Positions 16,699 to 26,067 of a DNA stretch of 64,000 bases are shown here, piece after piece (positions within the stretch are counted from its first letter, which is position 1; every line of letters starts with the position of its first letter). The notes beneath the pieces are model-generated. The model saw nothing but the letters and a program-made list of their open reading frames with translations, did not search any database and had not been told where the DNA came from. The DNA lies in assembly GCF_005298075.1 (NCBI RefSeq), contig NZ_SZZH01000001.1:2170001-2234000 (forward strand). Reading direction: 5' to 3'. The translations under genes were made by a program, and so were the position numbers. Source of the DNA: Nakamurella flava. Its GTDB lineage: Bacteria; Actinomycetota; Actinomycetes; Mycobacteriales; Nakamurellaceae.

Positions 16699-18218
16699 CG
16701 GTGGCTCACCCGGCGCCTTGCACCGACCGACCGCACCAGGCCGGCCCCCTTGTCGACGATGATCCGCAGATCCGAACGCCGGACGCCGAGGAAGCGGCGC
16801 AGCGGGATACGGCTGGTCCGCGAGAGCAGCAGCAGGTTGCTGACCCCGCACACCAGGTTGCCGGCCAGGGTGGCGAGCGCCGCCCCGACCGCACCGAACG
16901 TGGGGACGAGCGCGAACAGCAGGCCGATATTGATGATGCAGGCCAGGGCCAGCGACAGGGTGCGCAGCTCCGGTCGGCCGCGCGCACTCAGACCGGCCCC
17001 GGCGATCGAGCCGGGGGTGATGAGGACGACGGCGGCGAGCAGGATCCAGCCGGGCGTCACCGCGGGCGCGAAATCGGCACCGAAGAGCAGCGGGAGCCCG
17101 AACGGCAGCAGCACGGCCAGGGCCCCACCAAGAATCAGCGAGAGGAGGAAGGAGATGCGGGCCGACGCCGACAGCCGGTCGTCGTCCCGATCCGCGGCAT
17201 CCGCGGTGGTGGTGACGTCCCGCATGGCGCTGTTGAGGACCAGGGCCACATCGCTGATGTTGACCGCCGCGACGTAGAGGCCCAGCTCGTAGGCGTTCGA
17301 CAGCGGCGTGACCATCACCTGGTCCAGGCGGGAGAGCAGCACGCCCGACAGCGACCCGAACCAGACCCGGGTCCCGAAACTGAGCAGGACCGGATAGGGC
17401 GCTTCCGACTCCGCCGGGCGATGACGTCCCCTGGCGGCGTCGGGGACCGACGGGTCGGCCGACCGCTGTTGCAGTGCGGCGACCAGTTCGCGGCGCCGGC
17501 GGATGAGCGGGAGGTAGACGATGCCGGAGACCACCGGGGCCAGGGCCATGACGATCGTGGCGGTCAACGGAGTGAGGACCCCGGCCACGGCGAGCCCCGC
17601 CACCCCGCCCAGGCGGGCGACGGCCACGACGACCTGTTCCATGGCGACCAACCGCCACTGGTGCAGACCCGCCGCCCCGGCGCGCAGCACCAGCACCAGC
17701 AGGGACGGCACCAACGCGAGCGAGGCCAGCACCACCAGGTGCTGGACCGAGGCACTGCCGCCCGAGAGGATGCCGGCGCAGCCGATGACGATGGCGGTCC
17801 CGATCAGGCCGGCCAGGGTGATCAGCAGGGCACCTCGCCGGATGGCGGCGACCAGCGCCGACGGCCGGCGGGCCACCAGGTTCATGATCGCCTCGGGCAG
17901 GCCGAAGGTGGAGGCGGTGACCCCCAGCAGCAGTGGCGCGGTCGCCGCCGCCAGCTCACCGCGACCGGTCACGCCGAGCGCATACGACAGGATCGGCGTG
18001 GTGGCCAGGGCGGCGATCGGGGCGACCGCGTTGCCGAGCGCGGTCAACGTCATGTTCCGCGCCAGGTCGGGTGTCGCCGCCGCCACGGTCCGCGGCGACG
18101 TGGTGGACGCCGAGCGCGCCGCACCCGCGGCGGGCTGCGGATGCGGCGATACACCGACATCCGGGCGCTGCTCCGGTCCGGCCACGTCGTCGACGGGACC
18201 GTGCGAACGGAGTGACAC
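16695..18218 (-). CDS. Polysaccharide flippase (Wzx / MOP superfamily)
   Basis: About 507 residues with 12-14 hydrophobic segments. The first follows a 60-residue polar Ala/Pro-rich N-terminus and reads NMTLTALGNAVAPIAALATTPIL, typical of MOP-superfamily oligosaccharide flippases. These move undecaprenyl-linked repeat units across the membrane. A polar loop rich in charged residues sits near the middle (LIRRRRELVAALQQRSADPS). The GTG at 18,218 is chosen because AAAGGA lies about nine bases before it; a start 30 codons further up is possible. It is first in the leftward flippase-GT4 pair. Confidence 0.85.
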   Translation of the reverse strand: MSLRSHGPVDDVAGPEQRPDVGVSPHPQPAAGAARSASTTSPRTVAAATPDLARNMTLTALGNAVAPIAALATTPILSYALGVTGRGELAAATAPLLLGVTASTFGLPEAIMNLVARRPSALVAAIRRGALLITLAGLIGTAIVIGCAGILSGGSASVQHLVVLASLALVPSLLVLVLRAGAAGLHQWRLVAMEQVVVAVARLGGVAGLAVAGVLTPLTATIVMALAPVVSGIVYLPLIRRRRELVAALQQRSADPSVPDAARGRHRPAESEAPYPVLLSFGTRVWFGSLSGVLLSRLDQVMVTPLSNAYELGLYVAAVNISDVALVLNSAMRDVTTTADAADRDDDRLSASARISFLLSLILGGALAVLLPFGLPLLFGADFAPAVTPGWILLAAVVLITPGSIAGAGLSARGRPELRTLSLALACIINIGLLFALVPTFGAVGAALATLAGNLVCGVSNLLLLSRTSRIPLRRFLGVRRSDLRIIVDKGAGLVRSVGARRRVSHR

Positions 18219-19156
18219 GCGGGAAGGTCCTTTCGCGTCGAATAACGAACCGGGTCCACTGGAAGGAGAACGAGCGGCCGTTGCCCGTCGCGACGGCACA
18301 ATCGTCAAAGACGTGGCCGACGTACTAAACCGTAGAGCCTTCAGGTGTCCGGCACATCAACGGAATGAGTCCGAACACTCCCCGGAGGGCACCGCGCAGA
18401 GCATAACGACACGATCACGGGGGTCACGCCATGCGCATCGCGCAGTACGTTCGGTGGATTTTTCACCCGAATGCCGGTTCGGCGAATGGCGTGATCGCCG
18501 TCACCACCGGGCCCGGTCCGCCTCCTACGACACGTCATCGGGCCGCCGAGTTGGCCTGCGGTGCAGCCCATATGGCCGCCGTCGGCCGTCTGAGACGACC
18601 GGCCCGAACCACCCACTCGGTGTCCGAAATTACCGAATGACGGGAATTGCCTCCGCAATACCCTGATGGACTCTGCGTATTGGCCATCGGTACGCGATTG
18701 GGCCGAACGAGGGAAAACGACACAGCCACGGTCGGCAATCGAATCCCGTACCCGCGGATCGGGCACCGCCCTCCGGGCTGTGACTTTATCGGGCGGACGG
18801 AACAGTCGACGGACACCTCGTCGGCCGTTACGATCGATCTGCTCGACGACTTCCCGGGCGAATTGTGTTCACCAACCCTCGGCTGCCGAGGAGTCGACGG
18901 TGGCCAATTCCCAGGACCATTTCCCGCGGCCCTCCACCACGGTGGCCCGCCCGGAGGCGGGCCGTCGTGTCCGTCCGTCGATCAGCGTTGATCCCACAGC
19001 TCGACCGCGCCCTGCCCGTCCGACCGGGCCGCAGTGCGCCTCCGACCGGGGAGGACCAATGCCCGCACTCTGCGTCACACCCTCCGCGTCGCCCGCTGCC
19101 GCCGGCCCGCCGGCCACCGCGGCGACCGGAGCGGCCTCGGCCGCCGGGACCCGGCG
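18219..19156. other. 938-bp intergenic region between divergent halves of the polysaccharide locus
   Basis: The longest gene-free stretch of the window. GC is visibly lower between about 18,420 and 18,880. It must hold the promoters of the leftward flippase operon and the rightward SDR operon. A perfect hairpin lies at 18944-18963 (GGCCCGCC-CGGA-GGCGGGCC). A short frame from ATG 18,431 opens MRIAQYVRWIFHPNAG, resembling a GT4 N-terminus, but degenerates after about 22 residues and may be a relict. No credible complete gene is seen. Confidence 0.5.
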
Positions 19157-20599
19157 ATGAGCGAGTCCGCCTGTCCGACCCAGCTGATCGACCGCCTCCA
19201 GCGGACCGTCGCCCCGGGCCGGGCCACCCTGACCCCGGCCGAACAGGACTCCCTGCGCGAGGTGACGGCCAGACTGGTCGGTGCACTCGGACCGCAGGCG
19301 CACGCCGAGCTGGCCACCTTCCGCAGCATCGTCGACCGGCGCATCACGGTGGACGACGAGGCCGTGGACCAGGTACTCACCGGCGCCGTCGTCCTGGTCA
19401 CCGGCGGCACCGGGACCATCGGATCCGCGTTGTTGCGGCGCCTGGCCGAGTTCCGTCCGGCCCGGGTCGTCAGCATCAGCCGAGGGATCACCGCCCCGGT
19501 CCGGGTCTGCCCCGACGTCGAGTACCGCACCGTCGACATCCGCGACCTGCGGGCACTGTCGACCCTGGCCCGCGAGATCCGCCCGACGGTGATCTTCCAC
19601 CTGGCCGCCCAGCACGATCCGAGCCTGGCCGAGGTCGACGTCGCCGGAACCCTGTCGACCAACGTCGGTGGCACCACCAACGTGCTCGCCGTGTGCCGGG
19701 AGCTCCCGGGGGTGCGCCTGGTACACGCCTCCACGGGCAAGGCGCTGCGGCCGTTCAGCCCGGACGTCTACGCCGGGTCCAAGAAGATGGCCGAGTGGCT
19801 GCTCGGTCGACACACGTCCGCGCACCACCTGCTGACGTCGGCGGTCCGCTTCACGCACGTCGTCGACAACTCGATCATCGCCCGCCGGCTGGCCCGCTGG
19901 ACAGCCCGCGACGAGCCGATCCGGCTGCACGGCGCCGACACCATGTTCTACGTCCAGTCCGCGCGGGAGGCCGCCGACCTGCTGACCAGCGCCCTGGTCG
20001 GCGGGCGCCCCGGGGTCGCCACCGTGCACACGATCCGCGACCTCGGCTGGCCGGTGGCCCTGCTCGACCTGTCGCTCGGGTGGATCGCCGACACCGGGTC
20101 CCGCGCGCCGGTCTACATCTGCGGGTACGAGGCCGGTTACGAGAGCTCGCCCTACCCCGGTCTCTACGACCCCCGGGTGTCGGTGGAACGCAGCCCGCTG
20201 GTGAACGCGCTGGAGGCCTTCTCCACCGTCGACGCCACCGGATCGGTCGACGTCGACAGCTACGACGTCCCGGCCCCGACCGACCTGCGGCCCCTGGTGG
20301 AGATCGACGGTCTGACCGCCGAGGCGACCGTCGCGGTGGCCACGGCCGGCGAGACCGGCGCCGTCGACGCGCGCACCACCGCGCGGCTCCGCCGGCAGGT
20401 GGAGTCGGTCGGATGGACGATGCTGACCGGCAGCCTCGGCTCGCTCCCCGACGCCCCCCTGCGACGGCACCTCGACCTGCTCGCCGGCCTCCCCGAGGCC
20501 CAGTTCGGTGCCGACAACGGCACCGTCCGCCGCCTCGTCCTGCGGGAGGCCACCCGGCGGGGCTTCGCCGGCCCGACGATGGACACCGTTGCGTCGTGA
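19157..20599 (+). CDS. SDR-type nucleotide-sugar dehydratase/epimerase (CapD-like)
   Basis: A 480-residue extended short-chain dehydrogenase/reductase. An N-terminal helical region of about 75 residues precedes the Rossmann motif V-T-G-G-T-G-T-I-G (81-89). The catalytic pair is Y205-x3-K209 (VYAGSKKMAEW), with S192/T193 in HASTGK. The layout resembles the Polysacc_synt_2 (CapD/FlaA1) group, which makes 4-keto-6-deoxy or epimerised UDP-sugars. The last 100 residues have no known match to me. It probably supplies the locus with an activated sugar (inference). It is first gene of the rightward set; the next gene starts inside its last codons. Confidence 0.75.
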   Translation: MSESACPTQLIDRLQRTVAPGRATLTPAEQDSLREVTARLVGALGPQAHAELATFRSIVDRRITVDDEAVDQVLTGAVVLVTGGTGTIGSALLRRLAEFRPARVVSISRGITAPVRVCPDVEYRTVDIRDLRALSTLAREIRPTVIFHLAAQHDPSLAEVDVAGTLSTNVGGTTNVLAVCRELPGVRLVHASTGKALRPFSPDVYAGSKKMAEWLLGRHTSAHHLLTSAVRFTHVVDNSIIARRLARWTARDEPIRLHGADTMFYVQSAREAADLLTSALVGGRPGVATVHTIRDLGWPVALLDLSLGWIADTGSRAPVYICGYEAGYESSPYPGLYDPRVSVERSPLVNALEAFSTVDATGSVDVDSYDVPAPTDLRPLVEIDGLTAEATVAVATAGETGAVDARTTARLRRQVESVGWTMLTGSLGSLPDAPLRRHLDLLAGLPEAQFGADNGTVRRLVLREATRRGFAGPTMDTVAS

Positions 20600-21908
20600 C
20601 ACACCCCCGGGCCGACCGGGGACCGGGGCGCGCCGGCGACGGCTCGTGGTGCTCCTGGTCCTCGCCCTGGCCGTCGGCGCCGCGGCCGTCACCGGACTGT
20701 TCGCGTCGATGACGCCCACCGACACCGCCGTCCATGCCCCCGACGCGCGGACCCCCGGCACGCCGCTGGTCGGCACCCTCGGCACCCGGCCGTCCACCGC
20801 CGACCGGGAGGCCGACAACGGCGTGGCCCTCGGCATGGTCGAGCTGCGCTGGGCGGACTGGGAGACCTCCCCGGGCGCGTGGAACGAGTCGTACCAGCGA
20901 CAGATCACCGACCAGATCGACGCGCTGCACCGGGCGGGTCTGCGGGTGACCCTCGGACTCGGCCTCCACTACACGCCGTCCTGGGTCCGGGACCGACCGT
21001 TCGTCGACGACCACGGCAACCGTTCCGAGCAGGCCGACTTCGTCTTCGACGCCCGCAACCGGGCCGCCGCCGAGGCGTTCATCGGCCACGCCGCCACGGT
21101 CATCGACTTCTCGCGCCTGTGGGCGGTGCGCATCTCCAGCGGGTCCCGGTCGGAACTGATGTACCCGCAGGGCGGGACCTGGTGGGCGTTCTCCCCCGGC
21201 GCCCTGGGCACGGCCGCCCGGCCGGACACGGTGCGGGCCAACCCGTTCCCGGACTGGCGACCGGGCGACGGCGACGGACTGTCGGAACCGGACCGCAGAC
21301 GCTGGTACCAGTGGTACCTCGCGTCCCTGGCCGACACCGCCCGCTGGCAGATGCGGATGGCGCAGGCCCACGGTTTCCAGGGCTGGTTCCAGGTCCTCAC
21401 CCCCGGTTCGGGGATCCGTCCCTCGGTGCGGGAACGGATCATCGAGCAGGGGCTGCCCGACGGCCTGGGCGGCGAGGGCGTCGACTGGCCGGAGATCTAC
21501 CGGCTGGTCGCCGGGTTCGGGCCGCCCGGCCGGGTGGTCGCCTACGTGACCTCGGTGGGCGACGACTCCGGCGGCAACAGCGGATGTCAGCCCGGCGACC
21601 GGGCCGTCCCCCTGGACGCCGACCGCGCCGACGGCTGGTCCTCGACCCGCTGGATCGCCCGGATCGCCGCCGAGCACGGGTTCCCGGTGGCCGGTGAGAA
21701 CCCCGGGTACACGGCCTCGCCCGAGTACCAGCGCCAGTACCGCGACGACAGCGACGACGGCCTGCTGGCCACGACGTTCCGGCTGGCCCAGGAGTGTTCC
21801 TTCCAGTCCGTCTACTGGGCCCACGACGATCAGCTGTGGAACGGCACCGTCGACCGGGGGCAGTTCTTCGACCTGGTCCGCGCGCTGCCCCCGGAGCCGA
21901 CGTCGTGA
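20589..21908 (+). CDS. Secreted/anchored glycoside-hydrolase-like protein (paralogue 2)
   Basis: About 439 residues from TTG 20,589, which overlaps the SDR stop by 11 bases. A basic cluster (ARRRR) and a hydrophobic helix (about 19-39) form a signal anchor or signal peptide. The rest aligns along its length with the protein at 10,681: ELRWADWETSPGAWNESY, LRVTLGLGLHYTPSWV, the acidic SGSRSELMYP, a Gly-rich DDSGGNSGC, and VAGENPGY, ending SVYWAHDDQLWNGT. The shared Glu residues are the likely catalytic pair. Start choice is uncertain because no strong Shine-Dalgarno is seen. Extracytoplasmic processing of the polysaccharide is inferred. Confidence 0.75.
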   Translation: MRRDTPPGRPGTGARRRRLVVLLVLALAVGAAAVTGLFASMTPTDTAVHAPDARTPGTPLVGTLGTRPSTADREADNGVALGMVELRWADWETSPGAWNESYQRQITDQIDALHRAGLRVTLGLGLHYTPSWVRDRPFVDDHGNRSEQADFVFDARNRAAAEAFIGHAATVIDFSRLWAVRISSGSRSELMYPQGGTWWAFSPGALGTAARPDTVRANPFPDWRPGDGDGLSEPDRRRWYQWYLASLADTARWQMRMAQAHGFQGWFQVLTPGSGIRPSVRERIIEQGLPDGLGGEGVDWPEIYRLVAGFGPPGRVVAYVTSVGDDSGGNSGCQPGDRAVPLDADRADGWSSTRWIARIAAEHGFPVAGENPGYTASPEYQRQYRDDSDDGLLATTFRLAQECSFQSVYWAHDDQLWNGTVDRGQFFDLVRALPPEPTS

Positions 21909-21952
21909 TCGCCCGCCACCCGTCGCCCCACCCCACACCGGAGGAATCCCCG

Positions 21953-23197
21953 ATGACGTCCCGCCCCCCGTCCGCGACGCCGGGCCCCGGCCTGCGCATC
22001 GGGGTCGACGCCCGCGTCCTCGACGAGCGCTACCACGGCATCGGCCGCAGCACCTACGAGCTGCTGGCCGCGGCCACGACGGCGCATCCGGACTGGGAAT
22101 TCGTGCTGTTCACCAACCGCACCCAGCGCACCGACCGGTTCGATCTCGACGCCCTGACGAGCCGTCCCGGGGTGCGCACCGCGTCCTTCGACCACGAGCT
22201 CACCGCCGTCAGCCAGTACCTGCGCTGGCCGGCGGCCCTGCGGGCGGCCCGGGTCGATGTCGCGCTCTTCCCGTACCACCTGGGCGCGGCCCTGTCCGGC
22301 CGGGCCCGGCGGTTCGCGATCGTCCACGACTGCATCCTCGAGGCCGACCCGCGGTTCGCCCCGGACCGCCGGACCCGCCTGCTCTACATGCTGCTGACGG
22401 CGGCCGTCGTCCGGCGGACCCGGGTGCTGACGCCGAGCCGCGCCTCGGCCGACGACATCGCCCGCATCTACCGGCTGGGGCGGGCCCGCGCGACGGTGGG
22501 TGTCGTGCGCTGGGGCGTCGGTGACGCGTTCGCCGCCGAGGTACCGGCGCCGACCGAGGTCAACGGACTGCCCATCGACGGGCCGTATCTCCTGCACGTG
22601 GGGGCCCGTCGGCCGCACAAGAACGTCGGGCACCTCGTCCGCGTCCTCGACCGGCTGCCGGCCGAGTACCGGCTGGTGCTCGTCGGGTCCCCCGACCCCC
22701 GCTGGCCGGACGACGTCGACGACCTCGTCGCCGAGCACGACCTGGGCGATCGGGTGCTGCAGCCCGGCAAGGTCAGCGAGTCCGACCTCATCGGCCTCTA
22801 CGCCGGCGCGGCGGCCTTCGTCTACCCCTCGCTCATCGAAGGTTTCGGGCTGCCGCTGCTCGAGGCGTTCGCGGCGGGCACGCCCGTGGTGGCCAGTGAC
22901 ATCCCCGTGTTCCGGGAGGTCGCCGAGGGCGCGGCGTTGCTGTGCGCACCGGACGACCCGGACGCCTGGGCCGCGGCGGTGACCTCCCTGGTGGCCGGTC
23001 CGTCGACCGGAGCGCAGGTCGCCCGCCGCCGTCAGAAACTCGTCGCCGCCGGCCGGGACCGCGCCGCCGGCGCCACCTGGGACCGCGCGGTGCAGGACCT
23101 GGCCGGCGCCCTCGACCCCTCCGGGCCCCGGACGGCCGCGGCCGCCGCGCCGCCCGCCCCGACGAGCAGCACGACCGCAGAGAAGGTGTCCCGATGA
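21953..23197 (+). CDS. GT4 glycosyltransferase
   Basis: A 414-residue GT4 enzyme. It opens LRIGVDARVLDERYHGIGRSTYEL, the mannosyltransferase-like pattern with the G-I-G-R/T acceptor loop. The donor half starts YLLHVGARRPHKNVGHLVR and contains FVYPSLIEGFGLPLLEAFAAGTPVV with the E-x7-E motif. A low-complexity Ala/Pro/Thr tail closes the protein. ATG 21,953 has GGAGGA about eight bases upstream. Its stop overlaps the start of the membrane glycosyltransferase (ATGA). It is probably a retaining hexosyltransferase (mannose or glucose donor) in repeat-unit assembly; the donor cannot be read from sequence. Confidence 0.9.
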   Translation: MTSRPPSATPGPGLRIGVDARVLDERYHGIGRSTYELLAAATTAHPDWEFVLFTNRTQRTDRFDLDALTSRPGVRTASFDHELTAVSQYLRWPAALRAARVDVALFPYHLGAALSGRARRFAIVHDCILEADPRFAPDRRTRLLYMLLTAAVVRRTRVLTPSRASADDIARIYRLGRARATVGVVRWGVGDAFAAEVPAPTEVNGLPIDGPYLLHVGARRPHKNVGHLVRVLDRLPAEYRLVLVGSPDPRWPDDVDDLVAEHDLGDRVLQPGKVSESDLIGLYAGAAAFVYPSLIEGFGLPLLEAFAAGTPVVASDIPVFREVAEGAALLCAPDDPDAWAAAVTSLVAGPSTGAQVARRRQKLVAAGRDRAAGATWDRAVQDLAGALDPSGPRTAAAAAPPAPTSSTTAEKVSR

Positions 23198-25008
23198 CCA
23201 TGACCAGACCCGAGGACGCCACCGCCGTCCGGTCGGCCGACCGCCGCCCCGCGGCCTGGGAGCGTCTGCTGAGCCGATGGGACGCGCGCCCGGTGTGGGT
23301 GTTCGCCGCCCTGACCGTGCTCACCGGGGCGATGCTGCTGCTCAACCTGCACCGGTCGCCGGACTACCTGGTCGACGAGACCTACTACACCGCCCTCGGC
23401 CAGCACATCGTCGACGAGAACGCGATCTCGATCGGCGGTGGCGCGCTCACCGTCCACCCCCCGCTGTACTTCATGGCCATCGGGGCCTGGGAATGGTTGA
23501 CCGGCCACTCGACCGCGCCGATCCTGGACGCGTTGTGGGCCAACCGCTACCTCGGGGCGCTGCTGTGCACCCTGGCCGCCGTCCTCACCGGGATCACCGC
23601 CCGGGAACTCGCCTCCCGGGCCCGCCCGGCCGTGCGGATGGCCGCGGCGATCGTCGCCACACTGCTGGTCGCCTCGAACGGGTTCCTGCTCGCCTTCGGC
23701 CGCACCGTGCTGATGGAGCCCGGCGCCATCGCCATCGGTGCCGCATTCATCCTCACCGCGATCAAGCTGCGCCACGCCTCCCGAGTCACCCAGGTCGTGG
23801 TGCTCGGCGCGCTCATCGGGACCGGGGTGCTGGTCAAGGCGACCGTCGCGTTCATCGTGCTGGCCCCGCTCGTCGCGGCGCTGCTGCAGCGTGAGCGGCG
23901 GGCCATCGTCACCCAGGCGCTGGCCGTGCTGACCGGCGCGCTGGTGTGGACGGCGTTCCCGCTGTGGGCCGCGGTCACCGGCAACGGGGCCCGGTTCTGG
24001 GACACCCAGACGCTCAGCATCCGCCGGCTGTTCGGCCTGGTGCACACCACCGGGGTCAACCTGCCGTCCGGGAATCCGGTCTCGCAGTTCCTGCGCACCC
24101 TGCCGCTGTACGTCAGCGGATACGGCGCGGTGCTGCTCGGCGGCATCGCCGGCCTCGTGCTGATCTGGCGGTCGGGCCTGCTGCGCAAGGGTCTCTGGCG
24201 CGCCGATCCGGACAGCGCGCTGCTGCTCGGCTACGGCGGGCTGACCTACCTGTTCTTCAGCTACTCGTTCCTGTTCGGGGCGGGCAACCAGCACCTCACC
24301 GCCTACGCGGCGGCGCCGGCGGCCCTGCTGTGCGTCAGCCTGTTCTCGATGCGTCCGGTCGACGGCCCCGTCGGCGAGCACCCCGAGGTGCCGGCCGGTC
24401 GGGCCGACGGGCCGCGACTGGTGTCGCGCGTCGTCGCCGGCGCGGTCGGTCTGCTGCTGGCCGTCGGGATCGTCGGGTGGGGCGCGTTCTACGCGGTCCA
24501 GCGGGACGACGGCACCACCCAGATGTCACAGTGGATCTCCGCCAACGTCCCGGCCTGCGTACCGGTGAACGGCACCGGGTCCGGTTTCCGCTGGCAGGTC
24601 GCGCTGCCCGACCGCGAGGTCACCATCGGCCGCGACGGCCCCACCACGCTGGCCCGCGGGGTGCACCTGTACCTGGTCTCCCCCAAGGACACCCGGTACG
24701 CCTACGCCCCCAGCAGCCCCGCGCTCACCGCCTGGATCCAGGCCAACGGCACGATGATCCACGAGACCGACAGCCGTTCGTCGGAGTCGCTGCAGCTGTG
24801 GCAGGTCGGCCAGTACCCGGCGCCGCCCCAGACGTCGGACTGTGCGTTGTCGCTGCGTCCGCCGACCGGGGACGCGTCCGCGCTGGCCTTCCTCGCGCTG
24901 TTCGCCACGACGGTGGTGCTGGCCCCGGCGCTCGTCGGGGGTGCCACCTGGCTGGTCGGGCGTCGGCGCCGCGCCGGCTCGTCGGACGAGGTCGGCACCC
25001 GATCCTGA
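23194..25008 (+). CDS. ArnT/PMT-like membrane glycosyltransferase (GT39/GT83 type)
   Basis: A 604-residue polytopic protein with about 11-12 transmembrane helices. The first extracytoplasmic loop carries the acidic pair D-E in YLVDETYYTALG, the hallmark of PMT/ArnT-type GT-C enzymes, which use polyprenyl-phosphate sugars outside the membrane. A soluble extracytoplasmic part (about 450-550) precedes the last helix. It overlaps the GT4 gene by four bases and ends the rightward operon. Since no Wzy-type polymerase is recognisable in the locus, this GT-C protein may add a terminal or branch sugar, or glycosylate a surface protein (inference). Confidence 0.8.
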   Translation: MTMTRPEDATAVRSADRRPAAWERLLSRWDARPVWVFAALTVLTGAMLLLNLHRSPDYLVDETYYTALGQHIVDENAISIGGGALTVHPPLYFMAIGAWEWLTGHSTAPILDALWANRYLGALLCTLAAVLTGITARELASRARPAVRMAAAIVATLLVASNGFLLAFGRTVLMEPGAIAIGAAFILTAIKLRHASRVTQVVVLGALIGTGVLVKATVAFIVLAPLVAALLQRERRAIVTQALAVLTGALVWTAFPLWAAVTGNGARFWDTQTLSIRRLFGLVHTTGVNLPSGNPVSQFLRTLPLYVSGYGAVLLGGIAGLVLIWRSGLLRKGLWRADPDSALLLGYGGLTYLFFSYSFLFGAGNQHLTAYAAAPAALLCVSLFSMRPVDGPVGEHPEVPAGRADGPRLVSRVVAGAVGLLLAVGIVGWGAFYAVQRDDGTTQMSQWISANVPACVPVNGTGSGFRWQVALPDREVTIGRDGPTTLARGVHLYLVSPKDTRYAYAPSSPALTAWIQANGTMIHETDSRSSESLQLWQVGQYPAPPQTSDCALSLRPPTGDASALAFLALFATTVVLAPALVGGATWLVGRRRRAGSSDEVGTRS

Positions 25009-25026
25009 TCGGGCCGTCCCCCACCC

Positions 25027-25087
25027 CGCGACTGGGTAAAGACGGTCGCTGAATCCGGATGGAGACGGCGTGTTGTGCCCAGTCGCG
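25027..25087. terminator. Long-loop inverted repeat between convergent genes
   Basis: CGCGACTGGG (25027-25036) and CCCAGTCGCG (25078-25087) form a perfect 10-bp stem around a 41-nt loop. It lies between the polysaccharide operon end and the leftward LLM oxidoreductase. Confidence 0.5.
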
Positions 25088-25100
25088 CCGGGGCGGCCGA

Positions 25101-26006
25101 TCAGCGCGGGACGAGCCGGTCGTAGGCGGCGATGATCTGGCCCATCTCCTCGAGATTGGCGTGGTGGGTGACGACGTCGTCGAAGCCGTAGACCTGCTGC
25201 CGGCGCAGCAGTTCCTCGGCCGCGGCCTCGGCGGTGGGGGCGAAGAGGGCGAACGGGGTGTCGAGCAGATCGTCGGCGGTCAGACCGGGCATCTCGGCTG
25301 CGACCCGGGTGGCGGCGGCCCGCGGGTCCGGGTCCAGGTCGATCATCTGCACCAGATGGTCGAAGCGGCAGGGACGGTCGCCCCGGGCGGCGCGGACGTC
25401 GGCGACGCGCGCGGCGGTGTCCGCGGACGAGACGAAGGTCAACTGGGCCCCGTTGGTCCCCGGCACCGACCGCAGCCCGGAGAACGCGACGATGTCGGCG
25501 TGCTCGGCGGCGATCCGCAGCCCCTCGGCCGACATCGCGCCGACCATGATCGGGACCGGTGTCTGCAGCGAACGGGGACTGTGATCGGGATCGGCCAGCC
25601 GGGCCCGCAGGTCCACGACGAGCCGCTCCAGGTCAGCCAGGCGTGCGGCGAACGGACGACGCTCGATACCGGCGGCCCGGAACTCGGCGGGCGCCCACCC
25701 GGTGCCGATGCCGACCTCGACCCGCCCGTCGGACAGGGCGTCGACGGTGGCGACATCGCGGGCGAGCAGCGCCGCCGTCCGGGTGCCGCCGCCGTGGAAG
25801 GCCGCGTTCAGCACGTACGGGCGCAGCCGCAGTCGTGGGCTGACGGTGGCCGCGGCGGCGAGCAGCGGGAACGGTGACGGGGTGCCCAGGTGGTCGGGGA
25901 CGGCGAGGATGTCGAACCCGAGTTCGTCGACCCGGCGAACGTCGGCCGCGAACTCGGCCGCGGATGTCGCCGACCGCAGGTTCACGCCGAAACGCATGCG
26001 CATCAT
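25101..26006 (-). CDS. LLM-class F420-dependent oxidoreductase (TIGR03621-like)
   Basis: A 301-residue luciferase-like monooxygenase-fold protein. It opens MRFGVNLRSATSAAEFAADVRRVDELGFD and has DHLGTPSPFPLLAAAA, VEVGIGTGWAPAEF and PIMVGAMSAEGLRIAAEHADIV, matching the actinobacterial F420 subgroup TIGR03621 as I know it. Such enzymes use F420 rather than FMN for hydride transfer; the substrate is unknown. It lies 61 bp after the XRE-cupin regulator on the same strand and may be co-transcribed with it. Confidence 0.85.
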   Translation of the reverse strand: MMRMRFGVNLRSATSAAEFAADVRRVDELGFDILAVPDHLGTPSPFPLLAAAATVSPRLRLRPYVLNAAFHGGGTRTAALLARDVATVDALSDGRVEVGIGTGWAPAEFRAAGIERRPFAARLADLERLVVDLRARLADPDHSPRSLQTPVPIMVGAMSAEGLRIAAEHADIVAFSGLRSVPGTNGAQLTFVSSADTAARVADVRAARGDRPCRFDHLVQMIDLDPDPRAAATRVAAEMPGLTADDLLDTPFALFAPTAEAAAEELLRRQQVYGFDDVVTHHANLEEMGQIIAAYDRLVPR

Positions 26007-26067
26007 GGCGACGATCCTGCCCGGTCACCCCGCGCGCCGAGTCGATCTTCGACCTCCGGCACGCCGA

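Noticed and set aside
15520-17658. Single 712-residue glycosyltransferase
   Set aside because: Only the last 392 residues look like protein. The upstream part is out of phase with the flippase gene it overlaps, and an ATGA start/stop overlap marks the true start at 16,698.
18431-18640. Small glycosyltransferase gene
   Set aside because: Only about 22 N-terminal residues resemble GT4 enzymes; the rest lacks any domain, so it is not called as a gene.
18666-19160. Rightward coding frame before the SDR gene
   Set aside because: Ser/Pro/Arg-rich random-like translation with no motif. The SDR start at 19,157 is sufficient.
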